DNA of 64,000 bases, from the NCBI RefSeq assembly GCF_900090235.1, contig NZ_LT607750.1:4641001-4705000 (forward strand). The letters run 5' to 3'. The stretch's first letter is position 1. Each line of letters opens with the position of its first letter. This DNA comes from Micromonospora echinaurantiaca (GTDB lineage: Bacteria; Actinomycetota; Actinomycetes; Mycobacteriales; Micromonosporaceae). The notes below the pieces were generated by a model. The model made no database searches and was not told the DNA's origin. It saw nothing but the letters and a program-made list of their open reading frames with translations. A program made the position numbers and the translations under genes. Of this stretch, positions 47,855 through 56,631 are shown one piece after another.

Positions 47855-47992
47855 ATGTTTGAAAATGACCGATCTCACCTATACGGTCAGGAACAACCGG
47901 TCGCGGCACCCGCCGTACCGGCCAGCACAGCCCCGCCGCACGCACCACGAGCCGCCGAGGCACCCAGCGCCGACCAGGGAGGACGGACGTGA
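47855..47992 (+). CDS. possible 45-residue ORF translationally coupled to lexA
   Basis: ATG 47855 opens [16 protein letters not shown] followed by a Pro/Ala-rich tail; the stop TGA (47990-47992) overlaps the lexA GTG by 4 bp (GTGA). GAGGTCG lies just upstream. It is downstream of the SOS box, so it would be induced with lexA. No homologue is known to me. It may be a real small protein, a translation-control leader, or chance in GC-rich sequence. Confidence 0.4.
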   Translation: MFENDRSHLYGQEQPVAAPAVPASTAPPHAPRAAEAPSADQGGRT

Positions 47993-48774
47993 CCGAGGAC
48001 CGGGCCAGCCGGCCCAAGAGCCCGCAGCAGATCACCGAGGCGGGCCCGCCGGCCACCCGACGCCGGGCCGCCGCGCGCGGCCGGGCCGGGCAGCCCGCCG
48101 TGCGCCCGGTCACCCCGGTGGTCAGCGCATTCCCCGACCCGGCGACGGTCGACCTGACCGCCCGGCAGCGGCGGATCCTGGAGTTCATCCGCACCTGGGT
48201 GGACCGGCACGGCTACCCGCCGAGCGTGCGCGAGATCGGTGAGGCGGTCGGCCTGGTCTCCCCGTCCAGCGTCGCCTACCAGCTGAAGGAGCTGGAGAAG
48301 AAGGGCTTCCTGCGCCGCGACCCGAACCGGCCGCGGGCGGTGGACGTCCGCGCCCCGAGCGACGTGGTCGACGACGAGCTGGCCCGCTCGCAGCGCCCCG
48401 CCCCGGCCTACGTGCCGATGCTGGGCCGGATCGCCGCCGGTGGCCCGATCCTGGCCGAGCAGGCGGTGGAGGACGTCTTCCCGCTCCCCCGCGAGCTGGT
48501 GGGTGAGGGCGAGGTCTTCATGCTCCAGGTCAAGGGCGACTCGATGCTCGACGCGGCGATCTGCGACGGCGACTGGGTGGTGGTCCGGCAGCAGCCGACC
48601 GCCGAGGCCGGCGACATCGTCGCCGCCATGCTCGACGGCGAGGCGACCGTGAAGACCTACCGCCGGCGCGACGGCCACGTCTGGCTGATGCCGCAGAACC
48701 CGGCGTTCGACCCGATCCCGGGCGACGACGCCACCATCATGGGCCGGGTCGTCGCGGTGCTGCGCCGCATCTGA
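47989..48774 (+). CDS. lexA: SOS response repressor LexA
   Basis: 261 residues, longer than E. coli LexA because of a 55-residue Arg/Pro/Ala-rich N-terminus as in other actinobacteria. Wing-helix: [29 protein letters not shown] ... [16 protein letters not shown]. Cleavage site Ala150-Gly151 in RIAAGG; catalytic Ser185 in KGDSM; Lys222 in TVKTY. RecA-stimulated self-cleavage de-represses the SOS regulon. GTG 47989 has GGGAGGACGG upstream and overlaps a leader ORF. A terminator follows. Confidence 0.96.
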   Translation: MTEDRASRPKSPQQITEAGPPATRRRAAARGRAGQPAVRPVTPVVSAFPDPATVDLTARQRRILEFIRTWVDRHGYPPSVREIGEAVGLVSPSSVAYQLKELEKKGFLRRDPNRPRAVDVRAPSDVVDDELARSQRPAPAYVPMLGRIAAGGPILAEQAVEDVFPLPRELVGEGEVFMLQVKGDSMLDAAICDGDWVVVRQQPTAEAGDIVAAMLDGEATVKTYRRRDGHVWLMPQNPAFDPIPGDDATIMGRVVAVLRRI

Positions 48775-48782
48775 CGCAATCC

Positions 48783-48812
48783 CCGGGTGGCCGCCGGTCG
48801 GCGGTCACCCGG
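48783..48812. terminator. hairpin between lexA and the convergent repeat protein gene
   Basis: 12 of 13 bp pair between CCGGGTGGCCGCC (48783-48795) and GGCGGTCACCCGG (48800-48812) around GGTC, 9 bp after the lexA stop. Confidence 0.65.
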
Positions 48813-48857
48813 ACCGGCCCGCCCCGAACGTCCGGTCAGCCGGCCACCGCCGGACGG

Positions 48858-50510
48858 TCAGTACCGGTCGCCCCGGTAGCCCCGGCCGGGCACCTGCCCG
48901 TACGAGCCGCGCCCGTCGTCGTAGCCACCGTCGCGGCGACGCCCCGGCCGCTGCCCCCGAGGGTCCTGGTCCGGGCCGCCCCGACGCGGCGGCTCCGCCC
49001 GGCCACCACCGCCGTACCCGCCGCCACCGGGCTGGCCGCCGTAGACGCCGCCACCGCCGGCGGGCCGGCCGTTGGGGCGACCGCCCCCGTAGACGCCACC
49101 GTCGGCCGGGCGGCCGCCACCGTAGACGCCACCGCCACCGCCACCGGCACCGCCGCCCGCCGGGCGACCACCGGCGCCGCCGCCCGCCGGGCGGCCACCG
49201 CCGTAGACGCCGCCACCGGCCGGCGCGCCACCACGGGCACCACCTCCGCCGTAGACGCCACCGCCGGGCGCTCCCCCGTAGACGCCACCCCTGGCGGCGC
49301 CGGGCTCGGGGAAGTTGTCGTCCGGCCGGCCCCGCCGGTTGTCCCGGAGGTCGTCGTCGAGGTCGCGGCCGTCCGCGTCGTCACCGGACGACCCGGCGCC
49401 GCGCTTGCGGGCCCGCAGGATGCCGACGATGCCGGCGCCGACCAGCAGTGCGCCGATCACCCCGACCGCCGCGATGAGGTAGGTGATGTCCTGCAGCGAC
49501 AGCGAGTCGAACCAGGACAGCGAGGCCTTCTTCTGCTGTGCGTCCTCCTCGCCGGCCACCGGCTTCGCGCCCTCGGTGGAGGGGGTGTAGCTGAGGATGT
49601 CGATCGGCTCGTCCTCCTCCATCTGCCCGCCATCGGAGACGGTGAGGAAGGACTTGCCGTCCGGGGTGTAGGCGATCGCCTCGCCGAACGGATCGGCGAG
49701 CGCGGTGACCTTGGGTTTGCCGGTGGTCACCGCGGCCAGTACGTCGCCGTTCGTCACGTCGTACTCGAAGGCGTCGGCGTACGTGCGCAGCACCACCCGG
49801 GTGCCGTCCGGCGACCTGGCGGCACCGGTGATCGCGACCCGGCCGAAGGTGTTGAACGGATTCTCCGTGGAGGTCTTCGGCAGGTCGATCTCGCCGACCT
49901 GCTTCATCGGTACCGGGTCGGTGTCGCCGGTCTTGAGCTTCCCGTCCGGGGTGAACACCTTCGCCTTGCCGCTGGTCACCTTCGTAATGATCAACGGGCT
50001 GCCGTCGGAGTTGATCAGCAGCGCCTCGGCGTCGTGGTGCTTGCCCTCCGGGTACGACAGCCGGTGCAGCTGCGGCTTCTTGCTGCCGCTGATCGGCATG
50101 CTCCACACCGCGACCCGGTCCCGCCGGTTCTTGCTGGTGACGTTGTCACCGGTGTCGGCGATCCAAAGCGTCTTGCCGTCCGGCGAGACCGCCAGGTCCT
50201 CGGTGTCGAACGGGCCGCCGCCGGAGTAGCTGACGTTCTTGGTGACCTCGCACTTGCTGTCGAGGAAGAACACCCGCTTGCGGCTCTCGACGTCGGTGCC
50301 GTCGTTGATCACGATGAAGCCGCTCGTGGTGGCCACCAGGCCGGACAACTCGCGCAGCCGCTCGTCGCCCACCGTGCACCGCTTCTTGCCGGAGGCGAGC
50401 GCGGACGGGAGCGCGGCGCCGGCGGGCGCCGCCAGGGCGGCTCCGCCGGACGCCACGGTCACCCCGAGCAGGCCGAGGGCAACCATGATCGACGAGACAG
50501 CGCGGCGCAT
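48858..50510 (-). CDS. membrane-anchored propeller-like protein with VYGGG-repeat cytoplasmic tail
   Basis: 550 residues. Signal peptide about 1-30 (VALGLLGVTVASGGAALA). Residues ~35-330 look like a beta-propeller or NHL/esterase-like repeat (LRELSGLVATTSGFIVINDGTD, TEDLAVSPDGKTLWIADTGDN, HHDAEALLINSDG, DVLAAVTTGKPKVTALADPFGEAIAYTPDGKSF). A membrane helix at about 338-365 (YLIAAVGVIGALLVGAGIVG) is followed by basic residues and a tail of ~180 residues rich in Gly, Arg, Pro and repeated VYGGG. Topology therefore places the propeller outside and the tail inside. Function unknown. It follows hflX by 50 bp. Confidence 0.75.
   Translation of the reverse strand: MRRAVSSIMVALGLLGVTVASGGAALAAPAGAALPSALASGKKRCTVGDERLRELSGLVATTSGFIVINDGTDVESRKRVFFLDSKCEVTKNVSYSGGGPFDTEDLAVSPDGKTLWIADTGDNVTSKNRRDRVAVWSMPISGSKKPQLHRLSYPEGKHHDAEALLINSDGSPLIITKVTSGKAKVFTPDGKLKTGDTDPVPMKQVGEIDLPKTSTENPFNTFGRVAITGAARSPDGTRVVLRTYADAFEYDVTNGDVLAAVTTGKPKVTALADPFGEAIAYTPDGKSFLTVSDGGQMEEDEPIDILSYTPSTEGAKPVAGEEDAQQKKASLSWFDSLSLQDITYLIAAVGVIGALLVGAGIVGILRARKRGAGSSGDDADGRDLDDDLRDNRRGRPDDNFPEPGAARGGVYGGAPGGGVYGGGGARGGAPAGGGVYGGGRPAGGGAGGRPAGGGAGGGGGGVYGGGRPADGGVYGGGRPNGRPAGGGGVYGGQPGGGGYGGGGRAEPPRRGGPDQDPRGQRPGRRRDGGYDDGRGSYGQVPGRGYRGDRY
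49015..49290. repeat. imperfect tandem repeats encoding VYGG motifs
   Basis: The sequence CCGTAGACGCC recurs about nine times at irregular 20-50 bp intervals on the plus strand, coding VYGG on the minus strand inside the gene at 48858-50510. Linked changes in Gly codons suggest slippage-type expansion. Confidence 0.7.
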
Positions 50511-50560
50511 GGGGCCAGTGTCGCATGCCCCGCGTTTCGGGCGGGTGACGCCGGGACGCC

Positions 50561-52012
50561 TCACCGGGCCCCGGCGACCGCCTGTCCCTCCTCCGCCCGG
50601 AACGGCGCCAACTCGGCGGCGAGGCCCTCGCCCACCCGTACGTGCAGCAACGTGCCCTCCGGCAGGTGGGCAGTGCTGAGCACCTCGCCCTGCCGGTGGA
50701 CCCGGGCGACCAGGTCACCCCGGTCGTACGGGAGCACCGCCTGGACCTCCACCGCGGGGCGGGGCAGCCGCGCCTCGATCGCCTCGCGCAGCCCGTCGAT
50801 GCCGCGCCCGCTGTGCGCCGAGACGAAGGTCGCCTCCGGCCAGAGCCGCTTCAACCGCAGCAGCGTCTCCTCGTCGGCCGCGTCGGTCTTGTTCACCACC
50901 AGCAACTCCGGCAGCCGGTCGGCGCCCACCTCGGCGAGCACCTCGCGGACCGCCCGGACCTGCTCCTCCGGATCCGGGTGGGTGCCGTCGACGACGTGCA
51001 CCACCAGGTCGGCGTCGGCGACCTCCTCCAGCGTCGAGCGGAACGCCTCGACGATCTGGTGCGGCAGGTGCCGGACGAAGCCCACCGTGTCGGAGAGGGT
51101 GTAGAGCCGCCCGTCGGTCGTGGTGGCCCGGCGGGTGGTCGGGTCGAGGGTGGCGAAGAGCGCGTTCTCCACCAGCACGCCCGCCCCGGTCAGCCGGTTC
51201 AGCAGGCTCGACTTGCCGGCGTTGGTGTAGCCGGCGATGGCCACCGCGGGGACCGAGTTGCGGGCCCGGCGGGCGCGCTTGGTCTGCCGTACCGTCCGCA
51301 TGCCCTTGATCTCCCGGCGAAGCCGGGCGATCCGGTGCCGGATCCGGCGCCGGTCGGTCTCCAGCTTGGTCTCACCGGGACCACGCAGGCCCACGCCGCC
51401 GCCGGCGCCGCCGCCGCGACCGCTACCACCGGTCTGCCGGGACAGCGTCTCGCCCCAACCGCGCAGCCGGGGCAGCAGGTACTCCAGCTGGGCCAGCTCG
51501 ACCTGAGCCTTACCTTCCTTGCTCTTGGCGTGCTGGGCGAAGATGTCGAGGATCAGCGCCGTCCGGTCGACCACCTTGACCTTGGTGCGCTGCTCCAGGT
51601 TGCGCAGCTGGGACGGGGACAGCTCACCGTCGCAGATCACCGTGTCGGCGCCGCTGGCGAGGACCACCGAGCCGAGGTCGTCGACCTTGCCCCGGCCGAT
51701 GTAGGTGGCCGGGTCGGGCCGGTTGCGCCGCTGGATCAGCCCCTCCAGCACCTGCGAGCCGGCGGTCTCGGCCAGCGCGGCCAACTCGGTGAGGGAGTTC
51801 TCGGCGTCGATCTGGGTGCCCTCGGTCCAGACGCCCACCAGGACGACCCGCTCCAGCCGGAGCTGGCGGTACTCGACCTCGGTGACGTCGGTCAGCTCGG
51901 TGGAGAGGCCGGGGACCCGCCGCAGCGCCTGCCGCTCCGACAGCTCGAACTCACCGGTGGTGGCGTCGAGCTCATCGTCGTCGAGGGGAACGTAGGTCTC
52001 CTGGTCTCGCAA
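50561..52012 (-). CDS. hflX: GTPase HflX
   Basis: 483 residues. Ribosome-associated, stress-induced ribosome-splitting GTPase. HflX N-domain: [13 protein letters not shown] ... [12 protein letters not shown] ... [43 protein letters not shown], a Gly-rich switch ([28 protein letters not shown]), then G1 [10 protein letters not shown]3 DTVGF, G4 NKTD. Starts with TTG at 52012, preceded by AGGAGA at 5 nt, an uncommon start codon. The next gene, the VYGGG protein, is 50 bp downstream. Confidence 0.95.
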   Translation of the reverse strand: MRDQETYVPLDDDELDATTGEFELSERQALRRVPGLSTELTDVTEVEYRQLRLERVVLVGVWTEGTQIDAENSLTELAALAETAGSQVLEGLIQRRNRPDPATYIGRGKVDDLGSVVLASGADTVICDGELSPSQLRNLEQRTKVKVVDRTALILDIFAQHAKSKEGKAQVELAQLEYLLPRLRGWGETLSRQTGGSGRGGGAGGGVGLRGPGETKLETDRRRIRHRIARLRREIKGMRTVRQTKRARRARNSVPAVAIAGYTNAGKSSLLNRLTGAGVLVENALFATLDPTTRRATTTDGRLYTLSDTVGFVRHLPHQIVEAFRSTLEEVADADLVVHVVDGTHPDPEEQVRAVREVLAEVGADRLPELLVVNKTDAADEETLLRLKRLWPEATFVSAHSGRGIDGLREAIEARLPRPAVEVQAVLPYDRGDLVARVHRQGEVLSTAHLPEGTLLHVRVGEGLAAELAPFRAEEGQAVAGAR

Positions 52013-52188
52013 GCTGATCTCCTGTCCGTTCTGTCAGGTACCGAGCAATCCTGACATGTTGCAACGCCGGACGCACCTGCTATATGCCCGCTCCGTACCG
52101 GCCGGTAGCGGGGTCGGATGCCGGCCGACCTGCGCGAGCGAGTAGAAATGCGGGGCGACACCCGTTCAGTGCTGACGGAGGGAAACCC

Positions 52189-53655
52189 GTGGCCATCACC
52201 CGACTTCCGAGTGCGGGGTTCTCGATCACCATCCGGATCGCCGTACCCGCCGACGCCTCGTCGATCGGCCGGCTGACCACCTCCGTCGGAGAGGCCGGGG
52301 CGATCGTCACCGCGCTGGACGTCGTCGACTCCGACCCCACCCACGTGATCGTCGACCTGACCTGTGACACCGCCGACGCCGGCCACGCCGACCAGGTGGT
52401 GGAGGCGCTGACCGGGCTGGACGGGGTGGACGTGCGGAAGGTGTCCGACCGCACCTTCCTGCTGCACCTGGGCGGCAAGATCGAGGTGAGCTCGAAGGTC
52501 GCGCTGCGCACCCGCGACGAGCTGTCCCGGGCGTACACCCCGGGGGTGGCCCGGGTCTGCCAGGCGATCGCGGAGAACCCGGCCGACGCCCGCCGGCTGA
52601 CCATCAAGCGGAACACCGTAGCCGTGGTCAGCGACGGCTCGGCGGTGCTGGGCCTGGGCAACCTCGGCCCGGCCGCGTCGCTGCCGGTGATGGAGGGCAA
52701 GGCGGCGCTGTTCAAGCGCTTCGGCGGGGTGGACGCCTGGCCGGTGGTGCTCGACACCCAGGACACCGACGAGATCGTGTCGATCGTCAAGGCCATCGCG
52801 CCGGCGTACGGCGGGATCAACCTGGAGGACATCGCCGCGCCGCGCTGCTTCGAGATCGAGGCCCGGCTGCGCGAGGCGCTGGACATCCCGGTCTTCCACG
52901 ACGACCAGCACGGCACCGCGATCTGCGTGCTGGCCGCGCTGACCAACGCGCTGCGGGTGGTGGGCAAGCAGCTCGCGGACGTCCGGGTGGTGGTCTCCGG
53001 CGCCGGCGCGGCGGGCACCGCGATCATGAAGCTGCTGCTGCGCCAGGGCGTGGGCGACATCATCGCGTACGACCGGCAGGGCGCCCTGCACCGCGGCCAG
53101 GCCGACCTGAACCCGGCCTGGCAGTGGCTGGCCGAGCACACCAACAAGGAGAACTACGCCGGCGACCTGCCCGGCGCGATCCGGGGTGCGGACGTCTTCA
53201 TCGGGGTGAGCGCGCCCAACCTGCTCACCGGTGAGGACATCGCCGGAATGGCCAAGGACGCGATCGTCTTCGCGCTGGCCAACCCCGACCCGGAGGTCGA
53301 CCCGCGGGAGGCGCGCAAGCACGCCGCGGTGGTCGCCACCGGCCGCTCCGACCAGCCGAACCAGATCAACAACGTGCTCGCCTTCCCCGGTGTCTTCCGG
53401 GGCATGCTCGACGCGCACGCCGAGGAGTTCACCGAGGAGATGGCGATCGCCGCAGCCCAGGCGATCGCCGACGTGGTCGGCGAGGACAAGATCAACCCGA
53501 CGGTGATCGTGCCGAGCGTCTTCGACTCGCGGGTCGCGCCGGCGGTGGCCGCGGCCGTCCGGGCCGCCGCGCAGAACCCGCCGCCGGCCCCGGCCGCCGA
53601 CCCCGGTCCGGCCGACCTCCCCGAGATCGCCGCCGAGGCTTCCGCCACCCCCTGA
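52189..53655 (+). CDS. NAD(P)-dependent malic enzyme with N-terminal ACT domain
   Basis: 488 residues. Decarboxylates malate to pyruvate. Residues 1-80 form an ACT-like regulatory domain (FSITIRIAVPADASSIGRLTTSVGEAGAIVTALD). The catalytic part has YTPGVARVC (Tyr), the catalytic Lys in KAALFKRFGG, metal ligands in IAAPRCFEIE (Glu/Asp) and the NAD-binding VVVSGAGAAGTAIM. C-terminal Pro/Ala tail. The ACT domain suggests amino-acid control. GTG 52189 has GGAGGG upstream; divergent from hflX. Confidence 0.92.
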   Translation: MAITRLPSAGFSITIRIAVPADASSIGRLTTSVGEAGAIVTALDVVDSDPTHVIVDLTCDTADAGHADQVVEALTGLDGVDVRKVSDRTFLLHLGGKIEVSSKVALRTRDELSRAYTPGVARVCQAIAENPADARRLTIKRNTVAVVSDGSAVLGLGNLGPAASLPVMEGKAALFKRFGGVDAWPVVLDTQDTDEIVSIVKAIAPAYGGINLEDIAAPRCFEIEARLREALDIPVFHDDQHGTAICVLAALTNALRVVGKQLADVRVVVSGAGAAGTAIMKLLLRQGVGDIIAYDRQGALHRGQADLNPAWQWLAEHTNKENYAGDLPGAIRGADVFIGVSAPNLLTGEDIAGMAKDAIVFALANPDPEVDPREARKHAAVVATGRSDQPNQINNVLAFPGVFRGMLDAHAEEFTEEMAIAAAQAIADVVGEDKINPTVIVPSVFDSRVAPAVAAAVRAAAQNPPPAPAADPGPADLPEIAAEASATP

Positions 53656-53716
53656 CCCGCCCCTGCCCTCGCCTCCTCGCGCCACCTCGGCGTGACAGGA
53701 CGGCGGCCTTTCGAGT

Positions 53717-53760
53717 CTGGGTGCATCTGTTGTCGCCAGAGCAGCAACAGATGCACCCAG
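53717..53760. terminator. perfect 16-bp inverted repeat between convergent genes
   Basis: CTGGGTGCATCTGTTG (53717-53732) and its exact complement (53745-53760) enclose a 12-nt loop. The element lies between the converging malic enzyme and dapF genes, is much less GC-rich than its flanks and has no T-tract. It may be a bidirectional terminator or a copy of a dispersed palindromic element. Confidence 0.6.
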
Positions 53761-53845
53761 CTCGCAGCGCCGATATGGCGGGCCGCCGGCGCAGCAGCAG
53801 GCCCGGACCGCCCGCCAGTGCGGGCGGCGGCCGCCCGGCCGCCCG

Positions 53846-54697
53846 TCAGGCGGGCATGGTCAGGGCGGTGGGGGCGATCTCGCCGGTGGCGACCAGCACG
53901 GCCGGGCCGGCGAGCCAGCACGAGTCCGCGGTGACGGTGACCGAGAGCCGGCCGCCGGGGACGTCCACCGCCACCACGCCGGTGTCCCGGCCGGCGTCGC
54001 GCAGGGCCACCGCGGCCACCGCGCAGGCGCCGGTGCCGCAGGAGAGCGTCTCCGCGGAGCCCCGCTCGTACACCCGCATCAGCACGTGCCCGTCGGTGCC
54101 CTCGACTTGGTCGCCGAGGGTGGTGAACTCGACGTTCACGCCGCCGGGGAAGGCGGCCGGGTCGACCTCGGGCGCCCGGGTGAGGTCGAGCCCGGCCAGG
54201 TCCAGCCCGGTCGGCAGCGTGCAGACCAGGTGCGGGTTGCCCACGTCCACCGCGGTGCCGGGCAGGGTCAGCCCGCCCAGCGAGGCGGTCGACGGGTCGG
54301 ACAGCCGGGGACGGCGCATCTCGACGGCGATGCTGTCGCCGCTCACCCGCGCCCGCACGACGCCGGCCCGGGTGGCCACCGGCAGCGTCCCGTCCGCCGG
54401 GTCGGCCAGACCGGCGGCGATCAGGAAACGGACGAACACCCGGGCGCCGTTGCCGCACATCTCGGCGTACGAGCCGTCGGCGTTCCAGTAGTCCATGAAC
54501 CACTCGGCGTCCCCGGCCTGCCCGGCCGCCTCGGGGTGCGCCGCCGACCGGACCACCCGCAGCACGCCGTCCGCGCCGAGCCCGCGCCGGCGGTCGCAGA
54601 GCGCGGCGACCATCCCCGGCGTCAACTCCAGCCGCCCGTCCGGGTCGGGCAGGATCACGAAGTCGTTGCCGGTGCCGTGCCCCTTGGTGAACTCCAC
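53846..54697 (-). CDS. dapF: diaminopimelate epimerase
   Basis: 283 residues. Converts LL- to meso-diaminopimelate for lysine and peptidoglycan synthesis, by a two-Cys acid/base mechanism. N-terminal FTKGHGTGNDFVIL; catalytic Cys81 in MCGNGAR; catalytic Cys220 in SCGTGA; VDVGNPHLVC between. GTG 54697 has a GGGGGC site upstream. Only 7 bp from the miaA stop, so miaA-dapF form one transcript, a conserved actinobacterial pair. Confidence 0.95.
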   Translation of the reverse strand: MEFTKGHGTGNDFVILPDPDGRLELTPGMVAALCDRRRGLGADGVLRVVRSAAHPEAAGQAGDAEWFMDYWNADGSYAEMCGNGARVFVRFLIAAGLADPADGTLPVATRAGVVRARVSGDSIAVEMRRPRLSDPSTASLGGLTLPGTAVDVGNPHLVCTLPTGLDLAGLDLTRAPEVDPAAFPGGVNVEFTTLGDQVEGTDGHVLMRVYERGSAETLSCGTGACAVAAVALRDAGRDTGVVAVDVPGGRLSVTVTADSCWLAGPAVLVATGEIAPTALTMPA

Positions 54698-54704
54698 GCC
54701 CCCA

Positions 54705-55652
54705 TCATCGCGCAGCGGCGGGGAGCAGCCGCAGGGCCTCGGCAACCAGGTCCGGCGCGGCCGCGTCCAGCCAGTGGATCCGCGGGTCGCGGCGGAACCA
54801 GGAGCGCTGCCGGCGGACGAATCGCCGGGTCGCCCGGATCGTCTCGTCGTGCGCCTCGGTCTCGGTCAGCTCGCCGGCCAGGAACCGCAGCACCTGCTGG
54901 TAGCCGAGCGCCCGGCTGGCCGTACGCCCCTCGGGCAGGCCCCGGCCGACCAGCTCGCGGGTCTCGGCGACCAGGCCGTCCGCCCACATCCGGTCCACCC
55001 GAAGGGCGATCCGCTCGTCCAGCAGCGCGGTGTCCAGGTCGACCCCGACCTGCACCGACGGGTAGTACGGCGTCGGCTCGGGCAGCGCGGCGGTGAACGG
55101 CGCCCCGGTGAGCTCGATCACCTCCAGCGCCCGGACGATCCGCCGGCCGTTGCCGGGCAGGATGCCCGCCGCGGCGGCCGGGTCGGCCGCGCGCAGCCGC
55201 GCGTACAGCGGCGCCGGGCCGGCCTCGGCCAACTCCCGCTCCAGCCGTTCGCGGACCGCCGGGTCGGTGCCGGGGAACTCGAACCGTTCCAGCACCGCCC
55301 GCACGTACAGCCCGGAGCCGCCGACCAGCAGCGGCACCCGGCCCCGGGCCAGGATGTCGTCCAGCGCCGTCCGGGCCAGCCGCTGGTACTCGGCGACGCT
55401 GGCCGGCTCGGTGACCTCCCAGATGTCCAGCAGGTGGTGCGGCACCCCCGCGCGTTCGGCGGGGGTGAGTTTGGCGGTGCCGATGTCCATGCCCCGGTAG
55501 AGCTGCATCGAGTCGGCGTTGACCACCTCGCCGTCCAGGGCGTGCGCGAGGGCGATGCTCAGCGCCGACTTGCCGGCCGCGGTCGGCCCGACCACGGCCA
55601 CCACCGTGCCGGCCGGCGGGCGGCTGCCACCGGCCTCGACCGGCCCGCTCAC
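54705..55652 (-). CDS. miaA: tRNA dimethylallyltransferase
   Basis: 315 residues. Adds a dimethylallyl group to N6 of A37 in tRNAs reading UNN codons. P-loop GPTAAGKS near residue 20, then NADSMQLYRGMDIGTAKLTPAE, HHLLDIWE, GGSGLYVRA, and the zinc-region-free C-terminus RRFVRRQRSWFRRD. GTG 55652 is a start with weak upstream site; a longer frame exists but overlaps the next gene's end. miaB, its pathway partner, is 3 kb upstream on the same strand. Confidence 0.94.
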   Translation of the reverse strand: MSGPVEAGGSRPPAGTVVAVVGPTAAGKSALSIALAHALDGEVVNADSMQLYRGMDIGTAKLTPAERAGVPHHLLDIWEVTEPASVAEYQRLARTALDDILARGRVPLLVGGSGLYVRAVLERFEFPGTDPAVRERLERELAEAGPAPLYARLRAADPAAAAGILPGNGRRIVRALEVIELTGAPFTAALPEPTPYYPSVQVGVDLDTALLDERIALRVDRMWADGLVAETRELVGRGLPEGRTASRALGYQQVLRFLAGELTETEAHDETIRATRRFVRRQRSWFRRDPRIHWLDAAAPDLVAEALRLLPAAAR

Positions 55653-55713
55653 GCCGGCCCGCCGCTTCGCCGCGCGCGTCCGCGCGGCACCGCCGCGCGG
55701 ACGTTCCGCCCGC

Positions 55714-56430
55714 TCACGCCGGCTCCCAGCCGGCCACGAAGTAGGTAACGCCGTAGGGCGCGGCGTGGTAGCGCAGCTCGCCACGCCAGGCGCCGCCGGC
55801 CGCGCGGGCCGCGCCGGCGAGCACCTGCCAGGGGGCGCGCCCGGCGACCTTCAGCTCCGCCGACAACTCCGGGTCCAGGCCGAGCAGGGCCGCGGCGTCC
55901 GCGTCGGCCAGCGCCCGGGCGACCCCCTCGTCGTACGGCTCGGCGCGCGGGTCGTGGTAGCCGGGCGACTTCTCCCCCCGGCTGGCGGAGCCGTCCCCCA
56001 TCACCAGCAGCGCCACCCGGGGGCGGTACCCGTCGACCTGCCGGGCGAGCTCGGCCACCTCGTCGGCGGTCGCGTCCGACGCCACCTGGGCGGCGACCAC
56101 CCGCGCGCCGACCCGGTGGCGGCCGAGCAGCCACGCGCCGACGGTCACGCTCGACGGCAGCGTCGCCGGCCCGTCGGGCAGCGCGGGGACCAGCGGCACG
56201 GTGAGGTCCACGCCGAACGGGCGGAACGTGCCGACCGCGGGCGGGACGATCCAGCCCGTCCCGGGGCCGGAGCCCAGCACCACGACGCAGTCCGGCTCGG
56301 TGGCCAGCAGCCGGGCGACGGCGGCGTCGCAGGCGGCCCGGAGGTCGGCCAGCTCGCCGGCGGCGGCGCCCGCCACCTCGGGCACGAGCAGGGGCGGATG
56401 CGGGCAGACGGCGGCGGCGACCAGTGGCAC
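55714..56430 (-). CDS. class III extradiol dioxygenase-like (LigB/MEMO-type) protein
   Basis: 238 residues. N-terminal AAVCPHPPLLVPEVAG with the His typical of the LigB/AMMECR/MEMO fold, VVVLGSGPGTGW, LLVMGDGSASRGEKSPGYHDPRAEPYD. This is the actinobacterial protein encoded beside miaA, called a class III extradiol ring-cleavage dioxygenase; metal ligands are only partly conserved, so real dioxygenase activity is doubtful. GTG 56430. It is 61 bp upstream of miaA in the same direction. Confidence 0.75.
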   Translation of the reverse strand: MPLVAAAVCPHPPLLVPEVAGAAAGELADLRAACDAAVARLLATEPDCVVVLGSGPGTGWIVPPAVGTFRPFGVDLTVPLVPALPDGPATLPSSVTVGAWLLGRHRVGARVVAAQVASDATADEVAELARQVDGYRPRVALLVMGDGSASRGEKSPGYHDPRAEPYDEGVARALADADAAALLGLDPELSAELKVAGRAPWQVLAGAARAAGGAWRGELRYHAAPYGVTYFVAGWEPA

Positions 56431-56631
56431 GGGTCCACGTTAGCGGGACGTCCCGGTGCGTCCCCGCGCCGATCCGGTCATTCGACGGCTAGGACACCGT
56501 ATGGTCACGGTCGGCGATAGGCGCTCGACGTGGACGGGGGCGGACCTGTGACAATGCCGGGAGAAACTTTGCTGCGCCGTGGCGGCGATCGCGGGACTGC
56601 TCCCCGACGCCGGGAGAACGAGGATGGGCAC

